Shown here: piece by piece, positions 29,452-41,094 of the stretch
Layout: every line of letters begins with the position of its first letter
How positions within the stretch are numbered: position 1 is the stretch's first letter
DNA from: Semisulcospira habei
Lineage: Eukaryota; Mollusca; Gastropoda; Semisulcospiridae
Assembly: GCA_036245525.1 (NCBI GenBank)
Contig: BTPG01000006.1
Location: 70,743,464 to 70,807,463, forward strand
Reading direction: 5' to 3'
Length of the DNA: 64,000 nt
Position numbers and translations under genes: made by a program
The notes under the pieces: model-generated
The model's database searches: none
Seen by the model: only the letters and a program-made list of their open reading frames with translations
Told to the model about the DNA's origin: nothing

Positions 29452-31480
29452 CACAGTTTGCAGGGGGGGGGGGTACAGAAATACCGTAGAGATTACACGA
29501 AAGTCTGCGAGAAAAAGTAAGTTTTTAACTTTGCTCTCAACTGCGTAAGGGTGTAGCTCAGTCGGAAAAGGAATTCCAAATTAAAGGAGCAGTACATCTG
29601 AAAGAGCTTTCACCGGCAGATTTGAGATGAAACTTGGGACCGTTGAGAAATTTCTCTCCTGATGAACGCAGTGAGCGAGAGGGCTGGTAAGTAATTAGTC
29701 TGGAGGAAAGGTATGACGGAAGACTGCCATCAAAGTGGCGGTATGCAAGGGTCGCTATCATGCTTTATGCAGGATTGGATTGGAAGCCAGTGAAGGTCCT
29801 TCAGTATAGGGGTTACGTGGGCTTCACAAGCCTTGCGGAATTATTTTGAACTCGCTGAAGGCGCTTAGTCTGTTCAGATGTAAGACCAAAAAGCAGAGAA
29901 TTGCAGTAGTCAAGACGGCTCGTGACTAAAGCATTCACTAACTTTGCAGTGGCAGATTCAAAAACACTGTTTGGGGCAGAGGCGATGAGTATGAAGCACC
30001 ACGACAGATTTCACCGACGTGATCCTGCATACTCAAAGTCTTATCGAGCTTGACACCAAGAGATTTGACCGAAGACTGAAATTGAATATCAGTGTCATCT
30101 ATGCGTAAAGACGCAGTGTGAATTTGTTGAAACCGGGATGCTGAGCCAACGGGCAGTAACTCTGTATTTTCTGGGTTTAACATAAGTTTGTTACTGTCCA
30201 TCCATGTCGTGACATCGTCAACACAAGACTTGATGCCAATTTCAACAGACTGAAATTCTCCAGGTGGACTACTCTGAGAGATTTCAGTGTCATCAGCATA
30301 CTTATGATAAGAACACTGATGGCTGAAAATAACATCTGACAGCGGTTGTGAATACGATGTAAACAATACAGGGCCTAAGACAGAGCCCTGAGGCACTCCA
30401 AACTCCAGAATGGAAGGTCTAGAGACACTGTCGATTACCCCTACAAACTGGTACCGATCGGAAACGTAAAATTCAAACCAAGAGAAAACCGTTTCATGGC
30501 AGGCCAAAGGTGATTTCAAGCCTCTCCAGAAGAATGGAATGGTCCAGCGTATCGAAAGCAGCGTTGAGATCCAACAGAGACACAAGGGAGACAAGTCTCT
30601 CATCTGCTTTACAAAGCAAGTCATTCAGAACACAGCACCGCTGTCTCCACGCTGTGACCATTCCTACAGGCGGACTGATACACTCCCAACAGACCATTCA
30701 CTTTTAAGTGTTCCAGGAGCTGTTGTAAGACAACTGTCTCGAGTGCCTTAGAAATAAATGGTAGGTTGGATACAGGCCTGTAGTTTTTCAGGGTATTTCT
30801 GTCCAAGCGTGTTTTTTTAGCAACGGGGTAACAACAGCCTGTTTGAAAGATTTTGGAACAGTTCCGGCTGACAAAGACTTGTTTACAATAGCAGCAATCA
30901 ACGGTACATGATCGCTGATGCACTGCCTTTGGAAACAAGTCGGAACAGGATCCAACATGCAACTTTTGTTTGAGACTTTGCAATTATGGCAGCTATTTCG
31001 CTTTCTGTAACAGATTTGAACTTTGCAAAGCATGGACCATCATAAACAGCAAAAACGGGTGGATCACACTGCTTAGCATCTAAGTTCTCAAGCAGCAGTT
31101 TGATTTAGTCAGTGAAAAAATCACAAAATCTCTGCGGCAGTTCAGAAGAGGGGATGTCAGCAGGAAGAGTTGCACACTTGGGTTTTCCCAGCAGTTCGTT
31201 TGACACTGAAAAGAATAGCTTGCTGGAAAAGGCAGCCGCGTCAAGCTTGTCAATGAAGAAATGTCGTATGGCAGCAGTGAGGCGCTGAGAGGCCGCATGT
31301 CTTTTACACGTGTACATTTGTATGTACACGGTCAGTTTGTGCTTTCTCCACCGACGCTCAGCACGCCTCCTCTCACGCCGTGCATCTCTCACATCCTCAG
31401 ACAGCCAGGGGGCAGACAAACGGTCCCTGACACGCCTCGTTGTCAGAGGGGCATGACGGTCTTACACTTATGGCTTATTC
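29262..31480 (-). pseudogene. CR1-like LINE, 5'-truncated, RT present but frame-broken
   Basis: In minus-strand order: a linker (APWLSEDVRDARRERRRAER, 31,419-31,105); SCMLDPVPTCF ahead of the RT; the RT in two or three frames (NYRPVSNLPFISKALE, LLDLNAAFDTLDHS, FGVPQGSVLGPVLF, catalytic YADD in YHKYADDTEIS); a C-terminal domain fragment (29,761-29,558: SLRSSGEKF, APLIWNSFSD); then a 3' UTR with (CA)n at 29,339-29,453 and a short TAA tail at 29,262. Frameshifts show it is dead. It sits in the intron where one arylsulfatase exon is missing. Confidence 0.9.
29339..29453. repeat. (CA)n microsatellite in the LINE 3' region
   Basis: About 55 CA units with a few interruptions (ATACAC, AAACAC). Confidence 0.97.
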
Positions 31481-31680
31481 CTTCCGAGGAATCTAACTCT
31501 TACCGTTCGTTATTTTTAGTTTTCCCTTGCTGTTAAGTATATGCACATGCAAGGGAACGTACTCAAACAAACGATGGCGTGTCAGCTGAGTTATGACATC
31601 CCCTGCATCACAAAGTGCATGATTCGTTTCCTAAATCAATCGGCTATTAACCCTCCGATAATCGCCGTCGAACGAGCAAC

Positions 31681-31894
31681 TTAACCCATCGTGTCCCGAA
31701 GTCGGAATCTCTAAATTTTGGAATTGTCCTCAGCAGATTGTATTAGAATTCAAGAGCTATGTCGACCATGATAGTTCAAGGGTGGTGCCAGAATAGCTTG
31801 GCACTATCGATGGGCGCCAAGTTATTCTGGCAACACCTTTGAACTATCTGGTCGATTTGTATATTGCTGTTGTGTGTCAGGATAAATAATTTAA
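31681..31894. mobile_element. Foldback element, family A, copy A5
   Basis: TTAACCCATCGTGTCCC left end and ATAATTTAA right end. Arms AGTTCAAGGGTGGTGCCAGA and partner, with a longer loop (TTGGCACTATCGATGGGCGC). Confidence 0.8.
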
Positions 31895-32032
31895 AATCCC
31901 CTATTTTAAAAAAAAAAATCCCCTCGGCAGTGAAACTGCAAAAGAAAACCGAAATAAACAACATAATGTTTAAAGTCTTGCTGTAGACAAAGGCCGTTCC
32001 CCGAGTTCCTCACTCCCAAAATGTCGTCTTAC

Positions 32033-32081
32033 CGCCACGTAGTGGCCAGTTGTTGGCTCCTACGCTTACTGGGCCGCCATT
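32033..32081 (-). CDS. Arylsulfatase-like exon 10
   Basis: Encodes NGGPVSVGANNWPLRG, supplying the NGG of the metal site and NNWPLRG. The exon ends in phase 1, but the next recognised exon needs phase 2, so one exon (the usual 'WEGG.R' segment) is missing between 32,033 and 29,083, where a CR1 LINE is inserted. Confidence 0.88.
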
Positions 32082-32512
32082 CTAAGTAGGTGTGTACAAT
32101 GTAATGTAAATAGTTTGACCTTTAATGCTTACATAATCATTAGCACAAAAATGATGTAAATGTAACCGAGTGCCGATATTGCGGCACAACGGTTTGAATT
32201 TGGGGGCAGAGTGCATTCAAACAATTGAGAGTTAGGTCATGGTACTGAGCATTAAAAAATGGCGAGGTAAGCATTGATCCCCACCCTAGCCAAACAACAC
32301 GAAAAGATCTACGGGAGTTTTCCCATGTTCGTTTTGTGAACGTCAAGAAGGGAAAAGCCCGGCTGCTGATACCCTTGCACTATTTAAAGTTAACCAACCC
32401 GTTGCCTTCGTTGTGTGACCCGGGTGGAGGCCAATGTGACCCCGTCAAATATATACATCACAGTGTTATGGGAGACTACAACATTTTGTTGCGGTTTTTT
32501 TTTTTTTTTTTT

Positions 32513-32692
32513 TTACCCATTCAGCCCTGTCGCACTACAGCAGGAGATGGCTCGACCATGATTATCGGCGCCAAGATAATCTGGCACTGCCCTTGAATTA
32601 TCATGGTCGATCCATGTCCTGCAACAGGTGCATAGTCTTTAGATGACGCCTCCTAAATTTGGGAAATACCTGCGCCGGGCTGAATGAGTTAA
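32513..32692. mobile_element. Foldback element, family A, copy A6, left arm deleted
   Basis: CCCATTCAGCCCTGTCGC left end and GGCTGAATGAGTTAA right end. The left arm is cut short (GACCATGATTATCGGCGCC) while the right arm is complete. Confidence 0.8.
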
Positions 32693-32905
32693 GTTTATCT
32701 GGTTCACTGGTCGAGAAAAAGAAAGCGCCACTCAGCTGCAAGTGGCAGTTGCAGGGGGCTGATGAAGATCTGTGCCTTTTGCTGTAACCATTTCGTTTTA
32801 TACTATACACGTTCCTTTGACGGCTGGACATCATTGACGTTGAATTTACGGTTATTTCAAAACACACTCTCCGTCTACAGGCAGTGATGGAATTAAAGTG
32901 CGTAC

Positions 32906-33003
32906 GTCGGTAGTGAAGATAAGCAGCGTGTTGTCCATGAGACCAGCCTTCTCCAAGGCGTCAGTAATGTTACCGAACGCTTCGTCCAGCATTGTCACCA
33001 TAC
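32906..33003 (-). CDS. Arylsulfatase-like exon 9
   Basis: Encodes [20 protein letters not shown], then [13 protein letters not shown], the block before the metal-binding DNGG motif. The intron interrupts between Asp and Asn. Confidence 0.92.
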
Positions 33004-33084
33004 CTACAACATTGTTCAGTCCTCGCTGAATTATGTCAGTAGTAGATATATTAATATTTGCTTATTGACTTGTACGATACACAT

Positions 33085-33297
33085 TTAACTCATTTAGTCC
33101 CGACACACCACAGCATAATATGGATCGACCATGATATTTCTAGGGTAGTGCCAGGATATCTTGGCGCCCAGAGGCGATAAGCTATTCTGGCACTACACGT
33201 GAACTATCATCGTTGACCTGTCTCCTTAATTGTAATGTAGTCCACAGAGGACGACTTCAAAGTGTGGGTATTTCGTACCTGGAACACAATAAGTTAA
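33085..33297. mobile_element. Foldback element, family A, copy A7
   Basis: TTAACTCATTTAGTCCCGAC to GGAACACAATAAGTTAA. Arms are decayed (AGGGTAGTGCCAGGATATC / AAGCTATTCTGGCACTAC). Confidence 0.8.
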
Positions 33298-33445
33298 ACA
33301 CATATTTACTTCTTTTATTTGCTACATGTTTTACTCTGGATTTTACTAGCTGTGAAATATGACTAATGAACCCGTCATCTAAAATACTATCGCATGCATG
33401 TTTCGGATTAATGTCTGATCTTAACCCATCCAGTCCAACACTTAC

Positions 33446-33509
33446 CGCAGTAAAGTCTCCTGCTTCGATTCATGATGTGATCGTACCTCTTCTCATACTG
33501 GGCTGGCAC
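33446..33509 (-). CDS. Arylsulfatase-like exon 8
   Basis: Encodes VPAQYEKRYDHIMNRSRRLY and C. Matches 'VP..Y...Y..I....R..Y' of arylsulfatase B. Donor GTAAGT. Confidence 0.88.
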
Positions 33510-33550
33510 CTTAAAGTACAAAAAATCTTGTCAAGTTTTAAAATAACACT

Positions 33551-33760
33551 TTTACCCATTAAGCCCCTAGGTCGCATTTCTCAGTCTTTTGAGGTGTGAC
33601 CCATTGCCCAACGACTATGTACCCGTTGCAGGAGATGCATCGACCATGATAATTCAAGGGTAGTGCTGGATGAGCTTGTCGCCAAGCTCATCTGGCACTA
33701 CCACTGAATTATCACGGTCGATCCATCTTCTGCTATTGTGCGTCGGGGTTGAATGGTTTA
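33551..33760. mobile_element. Foldback element, family A, copy A8
   Basis: Arms GGGTAGTGCTGGATGAGC and GCTCATCTGGCACTACC around TTGTCGCCAA. The A>G change in GATGAGC (GATTAGC elsewhere) is mirrored in the other arm. Confidence 0.85.
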
Positions 33761-34170
33761 CCATCAAGTGAAAGTAAACGTTGTATCGTCATAATGTTTT
33801 GACTGTCGGTAGGGTTTGTCTTCGATGTGGATCATACAGGAATCATTATTACATCGATACATTATTCCTACAGGAATCGCATCGACTACAAACTTCACCG
33901 ACAGCCAAAGGGTTAGGTATCATCAGACACTACTTTTTTAACGCGTTCACATCCAGCATATTAGACAGGAGATTTATCTCCTGCTACTACATGGTCCATC
34001 TATCTCTTGTAGCTTGTTCGTGTACGTAAAAGAAGGTTCTTTGATTCCGTCCTAGGTCTGAAAGAGTAACCAATCTGTTTTAGATGACGACAAATTTGCA
34101 AATGATCGCTATTATACACGTGTACGTGGCGCGTGCGTGCATGAGTGCATATTTGTGTATGTATGTATGC

Positions 34171-34302
<132 letters not shown>

Positions 34303-34413
34303 TTTGTGCACACGCGAGAGTGTGTATGTGTGGGTGTGTTTTCCCGTTCTGTAGTTTATTCATCATTCTAAAAAAAATACAGGTATTGACAATTTTTTTA
34401 AGGATAACTGTAC

Positions 34414-34515
34414 CTGTAGCGGAGCGTGACACAGGTGAAAGGGCAGGTAGAGAAACAGTGGTGTGTCGGCATTGTGATTTTTGATGACGCCAATAGCTCG
34501 CTGGGCAAACAGGTA
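34414..34515 (-). CDS. Arylsulfatase-like exon 7
   Basis: Encodes YLFAQRAIGVIKNHNADTPL, then FLYLPFHLCHAPLQ, the conserved 'FLYLA.Q..HAPLQ' block with the active-site His. Acceptor TTTGTTTGCAG, donor GTACAG. Confidence 0.92.
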
Positions 34516-35071
34516 CTGCAAACAAAAGCACACACCAGAAACATAATGTTCTAAACATGCGGCTGGAATGACAAAATAGGGTTTTTTCTTTTAACATGTT
34601 CTGACCTTTATAACCTGTAATCAACTGTGACCCACACAAAAAGGAAGACATTGACAAAAGACACTCCAATGGAAATACCATATTCAAAGAAGGCATGGCT
34701 ATGTCTTGCAAGCTGAATCACGCCATCATTAAGTGTCAGAAGCACTATATGTCGATAGCCGTTAGAGCTAAATATAATAGCATTATTGCTCAATAGCACT
34801 GCGTTTGATAGCGACCTGTCATGTAACTTACGTTTAGGAGGAGTATGGCCAGTCTTTTGTTTTACATAATTATACATGTATACAAGAAAATTTGCCAACG
34901 ACTAAGGACGTGTAATTGAATAATAAATAATAAAAATACTTTCGCATTACACAGCACATAAATTGTACAAACTAACACAACTTGGCTGGCGTAGTTTACC
35001 GCCGGGCAAAGGATGTCAAATACATTCCAGCTGAAAAAAAAAGACAAAAGAAAGGATAAAGGATGTCTTAC

Positions 35072-35136
35072 GTCAAAGTGGGTGTGACCCGGGTCTTCCG
35101 CAACAGAGACATTATCTCTCATGTCGTAACCATTAC
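35072..35136 (-). CDS. Arylsulfatase-like exon 6
   Basis: Encodes GNGYDMRDNVSVAEDPGHTH and FD. Matches the 'YDLR.N' region of the family. Donor GTAAGA. Confidence 0.88.
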
Positions 35137-35279
35137 CTGTTAGATAAAACACCAGTGAGCGAAACATTATCTAGCCGACGTGGACTACAGCTGGCCCACG
35201 CACAGCTGTACGCGGGCAAAATGTGACCGACGTCGGCCCTAAGACAGCAGCAAGGGGTGAAATTGAAAGCACTATCATT

Positions 35280-35388
35280 TGTATACTGACGAGCAAAAAA
35301 AATGCGACATCTTTTTAAATCATCGGAAGCGCTTTAGTGTTTCCGATGATTCCAAAAGTGTCGCATTTCTTTTGCTCGTCAGTGCATT
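35280..35388. mobile_element. Foldback element, family F, copy 2
   Basis: ACTGACGAGCAAAA and TTTTGCTCGTCAGT at the ends, AAATGCGACAT / TGTCGCATTT inside, and ATCATCGGAAGCGC next to the loop. Nearly perfect 105-bp palindrome. Confidence 0.88.
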
Positions 35389-35865
35389 TTAAAGCTTAAA
35401 AGCGCGCCGAACATACAATAAATTTTTACCTAAACTGATTTTTCAACGAACCTACCCCTCCCCTTACCAATGCATATAAACAAGAAACGCCGCAGCAACA
35501 ACTTAATTTGGACTGTCCTAGTGATGAGTTTTGTCCCCTCGGGAAAAGTGAGGCTTGGGGTCACCCAAAAGTCAGCAAAACTCATAGTGTGTTCGGCGTG
35601 CTTTAACGCAAATGACAAACATCAAAAGGTGGTACTATCAACAATTTAAGACGGCTGTTTTGCAGTGACTAATCACGAATGTAGAATAACATCAGTCACT
35701 TTTCACGATTATAGTTACAGAGTATTAACATACAGAAAAGATGCGAAATTTGTCTTTCAGAGATAAGGGTAATGCTTTTTTTCAAATATGATGCACTGTA
35801 ACATTTAAAGCCGTAGTGACACATCATCGCACACTGTATCTGTCTTTTAGCAGAAGGATGTCCAC

Positions 35866-35972
35866 CTGACGTATGTGTGTAATAGTCCTCAGCCCCGTTG
35901 TAGTATCCAAAGTAACTGTCGAAACCTCGGTAGGTGGGTGTGTACTTCCAGTTACACATGCCCAGGTGCCAC
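35866..35972 (-). CDS. Arylsulfatase-like exon 5, intact copy
   Basis: Encodes (K)[17 protein letters not shown] and then [18 protein letters not shown], the strongly conserved GKWHLG and GFD..FGY..G..DYY blocks of arylsulfatase B. Donor GTGGAC is weaker than usual. Confidence 0.93.
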
Positions 35973-36013
35973 CTGTGTAAAGAGCAACGGAAGATGACGG
36001 AAGTCATCAGTAC

Positions 36014-36120
36014 CTGTTATATGTGTGTAGTAGTCTTCGGCAGCATTGTAGTAGCCAAAGTAAGTGTCAAAACCTCAGTATGTGGGCGTATACTTCCAGT
36101 TACACATGCCTAGATGCCAT
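36014..36120 (-). pseudogene. Arylsulfatase-like exon 5, extra upstream copy with in-frame TGA
   Basis: Same 107-nt length, phases and splice signals (AG before, GTACTG after) as the exon at 35,866-35,972. It encodes [14 protein letters not shown], then a TGA (36,075-36,077) where the other copy has CGA (Arg), then [20 protein letters not shown]. Most differences from the other copy are synonymous, so both copies were probably under selection before the stop arose. Formerly mutually exclusive exons are a possible reading. Confidence 0.88.
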
Positions 36121-36149
36121 CTGAATGCAGAAAGGGAAAGAGAATCAAG

Positions 36150-36313
36150 ACCATCTGCACCGTTTGCGGAAGTACTCCCCAGATAGACCCACTCTGGGAG
36201 TACGCCACGTGTATACTGACGAGCAAAATAAATGCGACATTTTTTTAATCATCGGAAACACTTTAATGTTTCCGATGATTCCAAAAATGTCGGATTTCTT
36301 TTGTTCGTTAGTA
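36150..36313. mobile_element. Foldback element, family F, copy 3
   Basis: ACTGACGAGCAAAATAAATG to TTTCTTTTGTTCGTTAGT (36,213-36,313), preceded by a GGAAGTACTCC...GGGAGTAC inverted repeat like the one next to copy 1. Confidence 0.85.
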
Positions 36314-36332
36314 TTATATTATATTAAGCAGC

Positions 36333-36466
36333 ATTTTGCTGATATAGTGCGGATAGCAGGCATATGTGATTACGAGACCCGCATCAAAATGTCCGAGTCG
36401 AGACGACGAGGACATTTTGATCGCGTCATGGTAATCACTTCTGTCTGTTTATCGGCACTATATAAA
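36333..36466. mobile_element. Foldback element, family H
   Basis: Arms TATAGTGCGGATA, GTGATTAC.A and CATCAAAATGTCC.CGTCG pair with CGACGAGGACATTTTGATCG, GTAATCAC and TATCGGCACTATA. ~60-bp imperfect arms with almost no loop. Confidence 0.8.
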
Positions 36467-36479
36467 TCAACATGTTACT

Positions 36480-38102
36480 CAATATAATGTATGTACCCAG
36501 TCAAAAACAAAACTTTACCAGTTATTTTTCTCTTTTTTACCAGTCCTTCCCGATTACCGCCACTGGTGCTGAAGTTGTCAATTTCGCTATATTTGGACAT
36601 AAAACTTCCCAGCTTGACACTACTAACCGAAATGTACACAGCGCAAATCCACCCAGGTGTGCAAATGTGTTCCTCTTATTTTTCATTTATTTTTAGAACT
36701 ATATAAACTCAGCGTGAATCGTCACAGCTTGATTCCACCCAGCATAAATCGACAAAGGTTTGAATTTACTAAAATAAAATATATCACAATGGAATAGCGA
36801 CAGCACAATTCACCGTGCGTAGAATTGCTCCCAAGTTCATTCAGGCTGTGTAGACTTTCGCTGGATATTTTCACGTTGTTGTTTTTTTTTAATTTTTTTT
36901 AATTTTTATTATTTTTTTTTTATTTTATAGATTTGCGCTAAAACATACCGAAACTTACCCCTTCAGCGCCACTGATACTGGCACTGTGTGTACTACACGT
37001 ACTAGAACAATCACGTCACAACGAAACTCTTTAACGTCACAATCTAGGGTACGCATAGTCTGGAGTTCACGTCAGACTTTTCTGAAATGTTGCAAAGGAG
37101 GTGACATGACGTAAAGTTTACATGCACATAGGCTGAAGGGAACTTTACCGTCCAACACCAAATGTATGCTTCAAACAAAACCCAGCAAATCTGACACTGA
37201 TGAACATGTTTCATCGCGCAAATTCCCTCTCGCACGCCTCCGATGTTGCAGAAAACAAGCTGACTTAGGTGCGACCACAGACATTAATAACTATGTCTAT
37301 TTAAGAACCTGGGTGTGATACTTCCGACGTGTGTTTGTCTCTGTCCAAATGGTGTTGTGTGCCACGTATTGGACTGTCAACCGACTCAGCGCAGAGATTT
37401 CGTTTGACTGCGTAGACATCAGTGCTTTCTATAATCGTGCGTGTTGTTAAGTGAAGTCTACTAGAACACGGATAATGACGGAAAATGCCAGCAGGTTTGT
37501 TTATTTAGTCCTTTTCTAAGGTTGTCACTATCACTAGAGGACATCAGTGTCGCCAATCTCAATAGTATGGCGATTCGATTCGTGTGTTCGCTGCTGTCTA
37601 TTCTCCATTTATGTGTGTGTATGGAAAAATAGTTTCGAGCGTGCGTACACACTAAGAAGTATTTCATTACTAGTGAGCATAAGGAGCTTGCTAATATGAC
37701 AGTATGCGCATATTTAGCGGTTTTGCATTGCGGACAAGCAAGCATCAAGATTGAGTCTTTCTGATCTGCAAGGGATTATGGGAAGGAAAGCATATCGAGC
37801 AAGCTCATGAATATTAATTTGGGTTGTTATACAATATATCAGTACATGTGTCAAAGAAGGGAAAATTTTTATGGAGTAGTTACATTTATTCCTATTCAAA
37901 TGAGATTGACAGCTACGCAATAGAAGGCATGCCTTTAAATTATATTGATATTGCTTGCATGAGAGTCGAAACATTGGCAAACTAACGCTTACGTCGGCCT
38001 AATGACCCTCTAGATAATGCGGGCATCTACGTTTAATATGTTCAGCGCCAGCTGACGCAGACTGAGTAATTTTCTAAAAAATCTTCGTTAATTCAACACC
38101 AA

Positions 38103-38134
<32 letters not shown>

Positions 38135-38150
38135 CAAAAAAAAAACAAAC
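36480..38150. other. No gene seen (arylsulfatase intron)
   Basis: AT-rich intron sequence between exons 4 and 5 with T-rich (36,880-36,930) and A-rich (38,098-38,160) tracts. No coding signal recognised. Confidence 0.5.
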
Positions 38151-38639
38151 AAAAAAAAAAAACCAAGATGGGATGAACGATAACCAACAAATTCCCTTCT
38201 ATTTGAGAGCTGTCTTCGCTGTCAAGGGTCTGTACCTTTTGTCTTTGACTTGATTCTGATGTTGAAATATCTCCTTTTGAAAATGACTAGCAGATGTGTC
38301 AATGCATCATAGTGAACTCTATAAGGGGGCGCAGTGCATACGCGTCATTGGTTTGTCAAACGTCATTTTTTCATGACGTATTTGTTTGTTTTTACGTAAT
38401 TTTATATTTAACGTGATATGAGTTTCCCTTTCGCTTCAAGACTTGCGAAAATGGTGACAAAACTAGAATTAAACGGTGCAATTTCAGTCTTGCTATCACT
38501 TGTGTGAAATCAGGTTGACTTTACCTAGCTTCATGCTATACTAAGTACACCTGCATGCTCTTCTGAAAGTGCGTCGATGTGTATGTATGCGTGTGCGTGT
38601 GCGTGTGCGTGTGCGTGTTGCATGCGCGCGCTCCAAACA

Positions 38640-38704
38640 CCCTCAAGAGGCATAGATGTTCATGCGCCCTCCGGGTACATGAGGATCTATGGGTCTTGGA
38701 GATA
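38640..38704. repeat. Family C palindrome, copy 3
   Basis: CAAGAGGCATAGATGTTCATG / CATGAGGATCTATGGGTCTTG type arms around CGCCCTCCGGGTA, partly decayed. Confidence 0.8.
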
Positions 38705-38713
38705 CGCGCATAT

Positions 38714-38814
<101 letters not shown>

Positions 38815-39047
38815 ACGTCAAATTTAGAGTATGTCTGCGTGGTGACGGAGATGCTTCTTTTACGTCACCGGCACTGTCTGACTTTCTCGTGATGTCATTG
38901 GTTTTTACTGTTTTATTTTTTTTCTGAAAAGAATTAATTTTTGCTGAAGAAGTTGAAAGGGTACGAAGCTGACTAACGAACTCATCCATTGTCTTTCTCC
39001 AAACTAGCTATATCGGGTCACCTGCATGCTCTTCTGAAAGCGCGACG

Positions 39048-39050
<3 letters not shown>

Positions 39051-39107
<57 letters not shown>
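39051..39107. repeat. (TG)n microsatellite
   Basis: About 28 TG units in the second tandem unit. Confidence 0.97.
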
Positions 39108-39112
<5 letters not shown>

Positions 39113-39123
39113 CATGCGCGCCC

Positions 39124-39192
39124 CAAACATCTCCAAGAGACATAGATGCTCATGCGCTCTCCGGGCGCATGAAGATCTATGCCTCTAGGAAA
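39124..39192. repeat. Family C palindrome, copy 4
   Basis: CTCCAAGAGACATAGATGCT and GAAGATCTATGCCTCTAGGA around CATGCGCTCTCCGGGCGCATG. Confidence 0.85.
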
Positions 39193-39639
39193 TGCACGCA
39201 TGTATCAGAGAGAGAGAGAGAGAGACTTCGGCGCGCTAGAGATAATTACGTCAGTGTCTGCGTGGTGACGGAGTTGCCTCTTTTATGTCACCGCCACTGA
39301 CTTTCTCTAGAAGTCAAGGTTTTTTTACTGTTTTAATTCTTTCTGAAAAGAATTAATTCTTCCTAAAGAAATTGAAAGGATACAAAGCTGGCTAACGAAC
39401 TCATCCAATGTCTTTATCCAAACTAGCTATATTCAAAATTTCAAGTAAATATAACAAAAATTACGGACTTTAATCTGGGTCAACCGACTTCCTATAAACG
39501 GTTGTTTATGTCTTAAATGAGACATTCAATTACAATATGTTCGGAGGCTTTCTTAGCCACCCCTTTAAGAAAGTATTTCGCAAAGTTTCAAGCTTGTGTG
39601 TACAGAAATATCGGAGATACTCTTGTTTACATACATACG

Positions 39640-39670
<31 letters not shown>

Positions 39671-39859
39671 CTCGCGCCAAATGTACGTTCAGCAGCGAGG
39701 TGAGCGTAACTAGACATAACGTAATTTTATCTTGTTACTTCAATTGTGAGAGGTTTAGGCCTGCCCGCCTTTGACATCATGGACATGCTATTAAATTCGC
39801 CCCACCGGGACCCGTCCTAAAACGTCCCTTCTATGAATATAAGGGACTTAAAAACACCC

Positions 39860-40315
39860 AGTGTTCTCGTATGCCTGCGAGTCATGGACCCTCACAGCAG
39901 ACCTTGAAAGGAGGATACAAGCCATTGAAATGAGATGTTTCCGAAGGCTGCTTGGCATTTCATACAGAGATCACATCACGAATGAGAAAGTGGGAAGCAG
40001 AATCAGGCAAGCCATCGGGCCCTATGAAGACCTATTAGCCATTGTGAAAAAACGCAAACTGAAGTGGTATGGGCATGTCACGCGTTCAACAGGGCTTGCC
40101 AAAACAATCCTGCAGGGCACTGTGCAAGGAGGACGAAGGAGAGGAAGACAGAGGAAAAGATGGGAGGACAATATCTCAGAGTGGACAGGACTGAGGCTGG
40201 GCGATACGCTAAGAATGGCAGACAGCAGAATGGAATGGAGGGAGCTGGTTGCCAAGTCATTAGTGGTGCCCCAACGGTCGGCAAGACTACGGGATATAGA
40301 TAGATAGATAGATAG
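39860..40315 (+). mobile_element. 5'-truncated LINE tail (C-terminus after RT) with (GATA)n tail
   Basis: Encodes YACESWTLTADLERRIQAIE, MRCFRRLLGISYRDHITNEK and RKLKWYGHVTRS, the conserved C-terminal region of RT proteins in many non-LTR elements. The frame is open to the GATAGATAGATA tail. A 10-bp direct repeat AAAAACACCC at 39,850-39,859 and 40,316-40,325 flanks it, so the insertion is clean. The clade is uncertain (RTE/L2 group style). Confidence 0.88.
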
Positions 40316-40533
40316 AAAAACACCCCAAAAGCTAGATGTTCCAGGTCCCAGGAACATGGATTCAAAATGGTTATCAGGAAGACACATACTTCCTAATAAC
40401 CCCGCGCAGAAAGTTCTCGGCACTGAACGTGTTAATTACCCTGTGCACTACCGGCGGCTGCATGGTGGTTCATCACATCTGAGGCTCATTAATACACATA
40501 AAGGCGTTTTACTGTTCAAAGAAAAATACTCAC

Positions 40534-40637
40534 TTGCCAACGATATGAGTCATGTATCCAGCCCTCTTCAACAGCTGGGGTAACATGGTGATGTTACTGG
40601 GTACAAAGCGCGGTTCGCCATCTCCTATCACTGCATG
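40534..40637 (-). CDS. Arylsulfatase-like exon 4
   Basis: Encodes HAVIGDGEPRFVPSNITMLP, then LLKRAGYMTHIVGK, the start of the GKWHLG block. Donor GTGAGT. Confidence 0.9.
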
Positions 40638-40648
40638 CTGTAACAGTC

Positions 40649-40761
<113 letters not shown>

Positions 40762-40983
40762 AGTAAAATATCCTGATAGACACACTGAACATAGAGGCTA
40801 GCGAAACCTCTGTACTCTTTGATAGACACAAGATACGTGATAAATAATTCTTTCTGTATTTTAAAAAGATAAAACAGTAAACATGTTGTGCTTGTTCTTC
40901 CGGTTACTTATTTGCATTTTACACGCTAGGGCGTCACAATTTCGGTCTCTTGAGCTTAACAGGACTTACGTCAGTTTACTGAC

Positions 40984-41035
40984 CTGCATTCCAGTGTGAT
41001 ATGGAAAATATCCCGTCATGAATGCATTGCGAGAC
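40984..41035 (-). CDS. Arylsulfatase-like exon 3
   Basis: Encodes SRNAFMTGYFPYHTGMQ, completing the CSPSR signature with its catalytic Arg. The 52-nt exon fits the flanking phases. Confidence 0.9.
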
Positions 41036-41094
41036 CTAAAAACAACAAGAGGCGAAAATAAAGTGTGAGTCGAATTGGACCTCACTAAAACATT

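Noticed and set aside
39860..40307. 148-codon frame as a host gene
   Set aside because: It is the C-terminal end of a non-LTR element with a (GATA)n tail and target duplication.
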